From Streptomyces litmocidini (GTDB lineage: Bacteria; Actinomycetota; Actinomycetes; Streptomycetales; Streptomycetaceae), in the NCBI RefSeq assembly GCF_014649755.1, contig NZ_BMTQ01000017.1:62001-126000 (forward strand): a stretch of DNA of 64,000 nt. Reading direction: 5' to 3'. Below the pieces are notes generated by a model. That model was not told the origin of the DNA. It worked only from the letters and a program-made list of their open reading frames with translations, and ran no database searches. Of this stretch, positions 57,638 to 64,000 are shown piece by piece. A program made the position numbers and the translations under genes. Position 1 is the stretch's first letter. The number at the start of each line of letters is the position of its first letter.

Positions 57638-58729
57638 TTGGCCACCGCCCCGCGTCCCCGCACCACCACCCGCGACCCCGAGGAGCTCGGCCGGCGGCTC
57701 GCCGTCTGGCTGGACCGGCACCTGCCCGGCGCCCGGGTCGCCGGCCTCGCCGTCCCCGGCTCCAACGGCATGTCCAGCGAGACCCTGCTCTTCGACCTCG
57801 ACCACCCGGACGCCCCCGTGCGAGGCTGCGCCCTGCGGCTCGCCGCGGATCCCGCCGCGTACACCGTCTTCCCCGTCTACGACATGGCGCGCCAGTACCG
57901 GGTGATGCGCCTCGTCGGCGAGCACACCGACGTCCCCGTGCCGCGCGTGCTCTGGCTGGAGGAGGACCCGGAACCGCTGGGCGCGCCCTTCTTCGTGATG
58001 GCCCGCGCCGAGGGCCGCGTCCCGCCGGACGTCATGCCCTACACGTACGAGGGGAACTGGCTGCACGCCGCCACCGACGCCGAACGCGACCTCCTGGAGG
58101 CCGGGTCCGTCTCCGTGCTGGCCAGGCTGCACGACCAGTTCCCCGCGAAGGAGGCCGAGTTCCTGCTGCCCGAAGGCGCCGGCAGCCCACTGCGCCGGCA
58201 CGTGGACGCCCAACGCGCCTACTACGCGTGGGTCGTGGAGGGGCTCGCGCCCTCACCGCTCATCGAGTCGGCCTTCGACCGGCTCGATGAGCTCTGGCCT
58301 GCCGACGAGGGCCCCGCCGTCCTCGGCTGGGGCGACGCGCGCATCGGGAACATCGTCTACGACGGATTCACGCCCGCCGCCGTCCTCGACTGGGAGATGG
58401 CGGCGTACGTCCCCCGCGAGGTCGACCTCGGCTGGACCGTCTACCTGCACCGCTTCTTCCAGGACCTGACCGTCGGCTCCGGCCGGCCGGGGCTGCCCGA
58501 CTTCCTGCGGCGCGACGCGGTCGAACGGCGGTACGCGGAACTGACCGGCCACACCCCGCGCGACATGGAGTTCCACACGCTCTACGCGGCGCTGCGGCAC
58601 GCGATCGTGATGCTCAGGATCGCGTACCGCCAGGCCCACTTCGGCGAGGTCGAGGTGCCCGGTGACCCCGACGGCCTGATCCTGCACCACGCCACGCTCG
58701 CGGCGATGGTGCGGGGAAGCTACTGGTAG
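57638..58729 (+). CDS. Phosphotransferase of the APH/aminoglycoside-kinase-like family
   Basis: 363 residues, TTG start with GAGGGAG 6 nt upstream. The kinase core shows GWGDARIGNIVYDGF (the Brenner-type loop, where the usual HxD histidine is glycine) and AAVLDWEMA (metal-binding aspartate). The sequence fits the phosphotransferases often placed with acyl-CoA dehydrogenases in actinobacteria (FadE36-like companions), and one such gene is 3 kb upstream. Drug resistance is not implied. Confidence 0.85.
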   Translation: MATAPRPRTTTRDPEELGRRLAVWLDRHLPGARVAGLAVPGSNGMSSETLLFDLDHPDAPVRGCALRLAADPAAYTVFPVYDMARQYRVMRLVGEHTDVPVPRVLWLEEDPEPLGAPFFVMARAEGRVPPDVMPYTYEGNWLHAATDAERDLLEAGSVSVLARLHDQFPAKEAEFLLPEGAGSPLRRHVDAQRAYYAWVVEGLAPSPLIESAFDRLDELWPADEGPAVLGWGDARIGNIVYDGFTPAAVLDWEMAAYVPREVDLGWTVYLHRFFQDLTVGSGRPGLPDFLRRDAVERRYAELTGHTPRDMEFHTLYAALRHAIVMLRIAYRQAHFGEVEVPGDPDGLILHHATLAAMVRGSYW

Positions 58730-58738
58730 CCGGCCGGC

Positions 58739-59110
58739 TCAGGCCGCGCGCCGCATCTGCGGCACCCGGATCGGACGCGAGCCCGGACCGCCGACGTGCG
58801 AGAAGGGCTGCGTGCGCCAGTCGAGGCCCTGGGGGAGCGTCAGGAGCAGTGCGGTGTCCTGCTCCTGGACCCCCAGCACGTCGTCGTCGGCGGGGCGGGC
58901 GTCCGCGGCCGGGAGGCCCGTGCCCGGGCAGACCGTCAGGACGAAGGGGTTCCACGGCGACGGGCAGAGCGCGTGCTCCGGCAGCGCGTCCTCGTCCGCG
59001 AGCAGCGCGATGGGCTGCACGCACTCCGGGCAGACGACCCGGAACATCTCGAAGGTGTCGTACGCGTCGAGCTCGTCGGACGTGTCGACCGATTCAACAG
59101 GCTCCTGCAT
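58739..59110 (-). CDS. Small zinc-ribbon-like protein
   Basis: 123 residues from ATG 59110 (GGGGGAGA upstream). FRVVCPECVQPIALLADEDALPEHALCPSPWNPFVLTVCPGTG contains four cysteines that could bind zinc. The C-terminal half is basic and proline-rich. I recall a conserved Streptomyces gene at this position, but its function is unknown. It is divergent from the Lrp gene. Confidence 0.75.
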   Translation of the reverse strand: MQEPVESVDTSDELDAYDTFEMFRVVCPECVQPIALLADEDALPEHALCPSPWNPFVLTVCPGTGLPAADARPADDDVLGVQEQDTALLLTLPQGLDWRTQPFSHVGGPGSRPIRVPQMRRAA

Positions 59111-59335
59111 TGGGAATCTCCCCCTTGGCTGGGTCGGCCGGATCCGTACGGCCTCGACCACAGCAAGCACTTCCCATGCGGAACTCCGCATAACCGTGAG
59201 GCGGGGCCCCGGGCCGGGCGCAAACCTGTGGCGTTCGTCACATGCCCGTCGCAGGTGCCCCGTGACGGCCCATAGCGCCCCATACGGGCCGCCCCCGACT
59301 GTGCCCCCGGCCCCGCGGAGCAATAGGGTCACCGC

Positions 59336-59776
59336 ATGGAGGAGCTGGATCGTCAGATCGTGGAGTTGCTCGTCAAGGACGGGCGCATGAGCTACACCGA
59401 CCTGGGCAAGGCCACGGGCCTGTCCACGTCGGCGGTGCATCAGCGCGTCCGCAGGCTGGAGCAGCGCGGGGTCATCCGCGGCTACGCCGCCGTCGTCGAC
59501 CCGGAGGCCGTGGGCCTGCCGCTCACCGCGTTCATCTCGGTCAAACCCTTCGACCCGAGCGCCCCCGACGACACCCCCGACCGGCTCGCCGACATCCCGG
59601 AGATCGAGGCCTGCCACAGCGTCGCGGGCGACGAGAACTACATCCTCAAGGTCCGCGTCGCCACCCCGCTGGAGCTGGAGCACCTGCTCACCCGCATCCG
59701 CTCCCAGGCCGGGGTCTCCAGCCGCACGACCGTCGTCCTGTCCACGCCGTACGAGGCCAGGCCGCCGCGCATCTGA
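59336..59776 (+). CDS. Lrp/AsnC-family transcriptional regulator
   Basis: 146 residues with a winged helix (LDRQIVELLVKDGRMSYTDLGKATGLSTSAVHQRV) and a RAM domain (HSVAGDENYILKVRV). TAGGGT at 59324-59329 sits 6 nt before the ATG, typical of a leaderless actinobacterial gene; no ribosome site is seen. The amidohydrolase 66 nt downstream also has its own -10-like box. Confidence 0.92.
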   Translation: MEELDRQIVELLVKDGRMSYTDLGKATGLSTSAVHQRVRRLEQRGVIRGYAAVVDPEAVGLPLTAFISVKPFDPSAPDDTPDRLADIPEIEACHSVAGDENYILKVRVATPLELEHLLTRIRSQAGVSSRTTVVLSTPYEARPPRI

Positions 59777-59842
59777 CGCGCCCGGCACCACCGGGGGGAC
59801 CTGCCGGACGAACCGCGTCCCGGCAGGTCCTAGCCTGGTGCC

Positions 59843-61480
59843 ATGAGTGAGTCCATGCCCCCTGCGTCTCCCGGCGAACACCGCACCGTGCTGCTGCGCG
59901 GCGGAGAAGTCCACAGCCCCGCCGACCCCTTCGCCACCGCCATGGTGGTGGAGCGCGGTCACGTCGCCTGGGTGGGCTCGGAGGGCGCGGCCGACGCCTT
60001 CGCGTCCGGCGTGGACGAGGTCGTGGACCTGGAGGGCGCGCTCGTCACCCCGGCGTTCGTCGACGCGCACGTGCACACCACCGCCACCGGCTTCGCCCTC
60101 ACGGGACTCGACCTGTCCTCCGCCGCCTCGCTCGCCGAGGCCGCGGAGCTGATCCGGGCCCACGCCGCCGCCCGGCCCGAGGACCGCATCCTCATCGGCC
60201 ACGGCTGGGACGCCTCCCGCTGGCCCGAGCGCCGCCCGCCCACCCGCGCCGAGCTCGACGGGCTCACCGGCGGCCGCCCGCTCTACCTGACCCGGATCGA
60301 CGTCCACTCGGCCGTCGTCACGACCGCCCTCCTCGACCTCGTGCCCGGCATCCGCGACCTGGACGGCTTCCACGACGGGCAGCGCCCGCTCACCGGCGAC
60401 GCCCACCACGCCGTGCGCGCGGCCGCCTTCGCCGCCGTCTCCCCGCTCCAGCGCACCGAGGCGCAGCGCGCCGCCCGGCTGCGGGCCGCCTCCCTCGGCA
60501 TCGGCACCCTGCACGAGTGCGGCGGCCCGCAGATCTCCTCCGAGGAGGACTTCACCGGACTCCTGGACCTCGCGCGCGAGGAGGCCGGGCCCCGGGTCGT
60601 GGGCTACTGGGCCGACCTCGACGTCGAGCGGGCGAGGGCCCTGGGCGCGCTCGGCGCGGCCGGCGACCTCTTCGCCGACGGCTCCCTCGGCTCCCACACG
60701 GCCTGCCTCCACGAGCCGTACGCCGACCACGCCGGGCACCGCGGCTCGGCCCACCTGGACGCGGCCACCATCGCCCTGCACGTCGTCGCCTGCACCGAGG
60801 CGGGCCTCCAGGCCGGTTTCCACGCCATCGGGGACGCGGCGGTGGCCGCGGTCGTCGAGGGCGTCAGGGCCGCCGCCGAGAAGCTCGGCCCGGCCCGGAT
60901 CCGGGCGGCCCGGCACCGCGTCGAGCACGTCGAGATGCTCACCCCCGAGACGATCGCCGCCTTCGCCGAGCTGGGGCTCACCGCCTCCGTCCAGCCCGCC
61001 TTCGACGCCCTCTGGGGCGGCGAGGAGGGCATGTACGCCGACCGGCTCGGTGCCGAGCGGGCCCGCACCCTCAACCCGTACGCCGCGCTGCTGCGCGCCG
61101 GCGTGCCGCTGGCCTTCGGCTCCGACAGTCCGGTCACCCCGCTCGACCCGTGGGGCACCGTCCGGGCCGCCGCCTTCCACCGGACCCCCGGGCACCGGAT
61201 CTCCGCCCGGGCCGCCTTCACCGCCCACACCCGGGGCGGCTGGCGGGCCGTGGGCCGGGACGACGCGGGGACGCTGGTCCCCGGCGCCCCCGCCGACTAC
61301 GCGGTCTGGCGCACCGAGGAACTCGTCGTCCAGGCGCCCGACGACCGGGTCGCCCGCTGGTCCACCGACCCGCGCTCCGGAACGCCCGGTCTGCCCGATC
61401 TGTCGCCCGGTGTCGATCTCCCCGTCTGTCTGCGGACGGTGGTGCACGGGCAGACGGTGTTCGTACGGCCGAACGACTGA
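59843..61480 (+). CDS. Amidohydrolase family protein (YtcJ-like)
   Basis: 545 residues of the metal-dependent amidohydrolase superfamily. VDAHVHTTATGF supplies the N-terminal metal ligands; FHAIGDAAVAAVVEG and the distal RVEHVEML and FGSDSPVTPLDPW carry the remaining metal and aspartate residues. No signal peptide. TAGCCT at 59831-59836, 6 nt before the ATG, suggests leaderless transcription. Substrate unknown; the YtcJ group acts on exocyclic amides or related bonds. Confidence 0.9.
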   Translation: MSESMPPASPGEHRTVLLRGGEVHSPADPFATAMVVERGHVAWVGSEGAADAFASGVDEVVDLEGALVTPAFVDAHVHTTATGFALTGLDLSSAASLAEAAELIRAHAAARPEDRILIGHGWDASRWPERRPPTRAELDGLTGGRPLYLTRIDVHSAVVTTALLDLVPGIRDLDGFHDGQRPLTGDAHHAVRAAAFAAVSPLQRTEAQRAARLRAASLGIGTLHECGGPQISSEEDFTGLLDLAREEAGPRVVGYWADLDVERARALGALGAAGDLFADGSLGSHTACLHEPYADHAGHRGSAHLDAATIALHVVACTEAGLQAGFHAIGDAAVAAVVEGVRAAAEKLGPARIRAARHRVEHVEMLTPETIAAFAELGLTASVQPAFDALWGGEEGMYADRLGAERARTLNPYAALLRAGVPLAFGSDSPVTPLDPWGTVRAAAFHRTPGHRISARAAFTAHTRGGWRAVGRDDAGTLVPGAPADYAVWRTEELVVQAPDDRVARWSTDPRSGTPGLPDLSPGVDLPVCLRTVVHGQTVFVRPND

Positions 61481-61588
61481 TACGGGGATATTTCGGACCC
61501 TCGACGCCGTCCCGTACGCCTGTCCCCGACCTGCGGATTCTCCCCTCCGGCCTGGCCTTTTGGAAGGTTTTCGCAGGTCAAGCCGGTG

Positions 61589-61619
61589 TTGACAGTCGCC
61601 CGCCGGGGGCGGGTAGGTT
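61589..61619 (+). promoter_or_regulatory. Candidate promoter upstream of ppm1
   Basis: TTGACA at 61589-61594 and TAGGTT at 61614-61619, separated by 19 nt (slightly long). It would start a transcript near 61626, about 320 nt before ppm1. Confidence 0.45.
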
Positions 61620-61730
61620 CACCGCGTCCACCACAGGACGTCCGACCGGACCGCCCCCACGCCGTGGCCGAACGCCGCCCGCGCCTCGGCCGCGAGGGAA
61701 GGTCTCTCCGGCGGAAGGTGCGACCCGGGT

Positions 61731-61814
61731 GGGGCCCGGACGTTCAGTAGACAACGGCTCTCGGTCGACCCGCAGCCAGCGGATCCCAGGTCGGACCGAA
61801 GGACGTCGGGCCCC
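61731..61814 (+). ncRNA. Candidate structured RNA in the ppm1 leader
   Basis: Nested stems: GGGGCCCGGACGT (61731-61743) with ACGTCGGGCCCC (61803-61814, one bulge), and inside it CGGTCGACC (61762-61770) with GGTCGGACCG (61789-61798, one bulge). It lies in a 465-bp gap without a gene (61481-61945). I do not recognise the family. Confidence 0.4.
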
Positions 61815-61945
61815 GCACCGCACCTCACCCGCCCCTGTGGCCCCTTCCGTCCGGTCTGTCACCCGGACCACTCGACCCGCCGCGCCGGAGCACGCCGGGG
61901 ACCTCGCTATGGTGGGGTCCTGCGTATGTATCCGAAGGGGCAGTA

Positions 61946-62722
61946 GTGAACGACGGTGGCCAGAGGCGTTACGGCCCGCTCGGCAAGGCCTTGGTGATCA
62001 TTCCGACCTACAACGAGGCGGAGAACATCAAGCCGATCGTCGCGCGGGTGCGGGAAGCCGTACCCGAGGCGCACGTTCTCGTCGCCGACGACAACAGCCC
62101 CGACGGCACGGGCAAGTTCGCGGACGAGATCGCCTTCGAGGACGACCACGTGCACGTCCTGCACCGCAAGGGCAAGGAAGGGCTCGGCGCCGCCTACCTC
62201 GCCGGCTTCCGGTGGGGCATCGAGCACGGCTACGGCGTCCTCGTCGAGATGGACGCCGACGGCTCCCACCAGCCCGAGGAGCTCCCGCGGCTGCTCACCG
62301 CCCTCAAGGGCGCGGACCTGGTCCTCGGCTCCCGCTGGGTGCCGGGCGGCCGGATCGTGAACTGGCCGAAGTCCCGCGAGTTCATCTCCCGGGGCGGCAG
62401 CCTCTACTCGCGCGTGATGCTCGACGTGCCGATCCGCGACGTCACCGGCGGCTACCGGGCCTTCCGCAAGGAGACCCTGGAGGGCCTGGGCCTGGAGGAC
62501 GTGGCCTCGGCGGGCTACTGCTTCCAGGTCGACCTGGCCCGCCGGGCGGTCGCCGCCGGCTTCCACGTGGTCGAGGTCCCGATCACCTTCGTGGAGCGCG
62601 AGGTCGGCGACTCGAAGATGAGCCGCAACATCGTCGTCGAGGCGCTGTGGCGGGTCACCGGATGGGGTCTGACGGCGCGCGCGGAGAAGGTCGGCAAGAT
62701 GCTCGGCCGCAAGCCCTCCTGA
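61946..62722 (+). CDS. ppm1: Polyprenol monophosphomannose synthase
   Basis: GT2 glycosyltransferase that makes polyprenyl-phosphate mannose from GDP-mannose for O-mannosylation of exported proteins. 258 residues: IPTYNEAENI at the start, ADDNSPDGT and MDADGSHQPEE (DXD) for nucleotide-sugar binding, and DSKMSRNIVVEALWR near the end. No C-terminal membrane domain, so it acts on the inner leaflet from the cytoplasm. In S. coelicolor the homologue (ppm1) is needed for phage phiC31 infection. GTG start after GAAGGGG. Confidence 0.93.
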   Translation: MNDGGQRRYGPLGKALVIIPTYNEAENIKPIVARVREAVPEAHVLVADDNSPDGTGKFADEIAFEDDHVHVLHRKGKEGLGAAYLAGFRWGIEHGYGVLVEMDADGSHQPEELPRLLTALKGADLVLGSRWVPGGRIVNWPKSREFISRGGSLYSRVMLDVPIRDVTGGYRAFRKETLEGLGLEDVASAGYCFQVDLARRAVAAGFHVVEVPITFVEREVGDSKMSRNIVVEALWRVTGWGLTARAEKVGKMLGRKPS

Positions 62723-62795
62723 CGGCCGTACGGCTCCTGCCGCACTGATCCTTCCTTTACGACGTTCCGGCGGGGCGCCAGGCACACTGGGGTCC

Positions 62796-63389
62796 ATGAC
62801 GACCGGCGCACCGCCTCCCCCCGCCCCCAAGCGCTCCCGCGCGCGTACGTTCCTCCCGCTCGGCGTCGCCGCCTGGCTGGTCCTGGAGATCTGGCTGCTC
62901 ACGGTGGTGGCGGACGTGGCGGGCGGACCGGCCGTCCTCGCCCTGCTCGTCGGCGGTGCCGTGCTCGGCGCCGCCGTGGTGAAGCGGGCGGGCCGCCGCG
63001 CCTTCCGCAACCTCACCTCGACCTTCCAGCAGGCCCAGGCGGCCGCCCGGACCGGCGCGGCGCCCTCGCCCGCCGACCGGGCCGGCGCGGACGACCGCAA
63101 CGGCTTCCTGATGCTCGGCGGCCTGCTCCTGATGGTCCCCGGTCCGCTCTCGGACGCGGCCGGTCTGCTCCTGCTGATCCCGCAGGTCCGCTCGTTCCTC
63201 GGGCGGTACGCGGAGAAGGCCGTCGAGCGCCGGATGGGCGCTGCGTCTCCCGGCAGCCTCCAGGACGCCTTCCAGCAGGCCCGCATCCACCGCCCGGACG
63301 GAAAGGTGGTCCAGGGCGAGGTCATCCGCGAGGAGGCGTCCCAGGGCCCCCGTCGGCCCGAGGGGCCCCGTCCGCCGCTGACGCCCTGA
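62796..63389 (+). CDS. fxsA: FxsA-family membrane protein
   Basis: 197 residues. The FxsA domain (about 20-150) has three to four membrane segments, with GGLLLMVPGPLSDAAGLLLLIP as the family hallmark. In E. coli FxsA overproduction blocks exclusion of phage T7 by the F plasmid; its normal role is unknown. CACACT at 62783-62788 lies 7 nt before the ATG, possibly a leaderless start. A double terminator follows. Confidence 0.9.
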   Translation: MTTGAPPPPAPKRSRARTFLPLGVAAWLVLEIWLLTVVADVAGGPAVLALLVGGAVLGAAVVKRAGRRAFRNLTSTFQQAQAAARTGAAPSPADRAGADDRNGFLMLGGLLLMVPGPLSDAAGLLLLIPQVRSFLGRYAEKAVERRMGAASPGSLQDAFQQARIHRPDGKVVQGEVIREEASQGPRRPEGPRPPLTP

Positions 63390-63396
63390 TCCCAGG

Positions 63397-63475
63397 CCCG
63401 CGCCCCGCTCCTTCGGGGGCGGGGCGCGGGAACGCCGCGGGGCCCGGCACACGATGTGTACCGGGCCCCGCGGCG
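63397..63475. terminator. Tandem terminators between fxsA and rbpA
   Basis: First stem of 12 bp at 63397-63408/63419-63430; second stem of 15 bp at 63433-63447/63461-63475 with a 13-nt loop. Both lie between convergent genes. Confidence 0.85.
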
Positions 63476-63496
63476 TAGTGCTCTCGCGGCGGTCCG

Positions 63497-63871
63497 CTAG
63501 GCGGACTTGCGGCTGTCGCGCGGATGCACGGCGATGTTCATGGCGCCGGAGCGCAGGACGGCCAGCCTCTCGGCGAGGACCTCCTCCAGCTCCTCGCGGG
63601 TGCGGCGCTCCATGAGCATGTCCCAGTGCGTACGCGCAGGCTTGCCCTTCTTCTCCTCAGGTCCGTCCCCGTCCACCAGGAGTGCCTGGATTCCGCAGAC
63701 CTTGCACTCCCACTCCGGCGGAATCTCCGCCTCGACCGAGAAGGGCATCTCAAAACGATGTCCCTTCTCGCATGCGTACTCCACCGCCTGGCGCGGGGCC
63801 AGATCGATGCCGCGGTCGGTCTCGTAGCTCGTCACCACGAGGCGCGTGCCGCGAAGAGCTCGCTCACTCAT
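63497..63871 (-). CDS. rbpA: RNA polymerase-binding protein RbpA
   Basis: 124 residues. Actinobacterial activator that binds sigma factor and the RNA polymerase core and stabilises open complexes. It has the RGTRLVVTSYETDRGIDLAPRQ N-terminus, the zinc-like core with CEKGHRFEMPFSVEAEIPPEWECKVCG cysteines, and the C-terminal sigma-interaction helix (THWDMLMERRTREELEEVLAERL). GGGAGG lies before ATG 63871. Driven by a sigma-R promoter. Confidence 0.97.
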   Translation of the reverse strand: MSERALRGTRLVVTSYETDRGIDLAPRQAVEYACEKGHRFEMPFSVEAEIPPEWECKVCGIQALLVDGDGPEEKKGKPARTHWDMLMERRTREELEEVLAERLAVLRSGAMNIAVHPRDSRKSA

Positions 63872-63932
63872 GAATCGTGCCTCCCGGGCTTGTCGCCCAC
63901 AGGACAGGTGTCGCTGTCGTCGTTATCCGGTC

Positions 63933-63959
63933 AACGTCCGGTCGGCGGTAAAGATTCCC
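63933..63959 (-). promoter_or_regulatory. Sigma-R promoter of rbpA
   Basis: On the minus strand GGGAAT (63954-63959) is followed by 18 nt and GTT (63933-63935), an exact match to the sigma-R (disulfide-stress) consensus. It is about 60 nt upstream of the rbpA start; rbpA is a known member of the sigma-R regulon in S. coelicolor. Confidence 0.85.
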
Positions 63960-64000
63960 GTGCCGGGTCATGCGTCGCCCGTCGTGCCGCCCCTTGTTGT

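Noticed and set aside
57638..58729. Aminoglycoside resistance kinase
   Set aside because: It matches the general APH fold and lies near an acyl-CoA dehydrogenase; the loop histidine is replaced and no resistance context exists.

Overview
The window is high-GC actinobacterial chromosome, almost certainly Streptomyces. The grounds are strong third-position G/C, frequent GTG and TTG starts, RbpA, sIHF, a helicase-dead PriA, DasR-type chitinase operators and a sigma-R promoter. The gene order pyr-car-mihF-gmk-rpoZ-coaBC-metK-priA ... rib-hisEG ... ppm1-fxsA-rbpA matches the order I remember from the core of Streptomyces chromosomes. I found no tRNA, rRNA, CRISPR array, phage or insertion sequence.

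Layout. 1-9.3 kb: pyrimidine (UMP) operon, pyrB (5' end cut off by the window), pyrC, a small membrane PH-like protein, carA, carB, pyrD, pyrF, most of them joined by short overlaps. 9.5-13.6 kb: nucleoid protein mihF, gmk, rpoZ, coaBC, metK. 13.7-20 kb: priA, a small HTH protein, fmt, rsmB, rpe. 20-23.5 kb: a SorC-type regulator, an overlapping lipoprotein RNase/barstar pair and guaB1. 23.5-24.4 kb is gene-free and full of degenerate repeats. 24.4-31.9 kb: an SGNH hydrolase, a cationic amino-acid permease with an Lrp regulator, a secreted protein, and a davA-davB pair (amide hydrolase plus L-lysine 2-monooxygenase) that suggests lysine use through 5-aminovalerate. 32-36 kb: a uracil permease, then an MFS exporter divergent from a ROK regulator over a clear operator. 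36.2-38.7 kb: a modular chitinase with two DasR-like boxes around its promoter. 38.8-43.2 kb: an FMN riboswitch and the ribD-ribE-ribM-ribBA-ribH operon, followed by hisE-hisG.

44.5-50.8 kb: a PH-domain membrane protein, two CNNM/CorC-type membrane proteins, a TPR-AAA+ ATPase and a P-loop kinase. 51-54.2 kb: a secreted C39-like cysteine peptidase and a decayed SF2 helicase. 54.7-61.5 kb: acyl-CoA dehydrogenase, a proline-rich protein, a CrtC-like protein, a phosphotransferase, a zinc-ribbon protein, an Lrp regulator and an amidohydrolase. 61.9-63.9 kb: ppm1, fxsA and rbpA, with a structured 5' region before ppm1.

Most of the window is conserved housekeeping. I see no convincing new multi-gene defence or biosynthetic system. 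The best leads are regulatory: the permease leader, the ppm1 upstream RNA and the ROK operator. Next come the davAB locus, the RNase/barstar pair, an active-site substitution in the chitinase and the repeat arrays at 23.5-24.2 kb.
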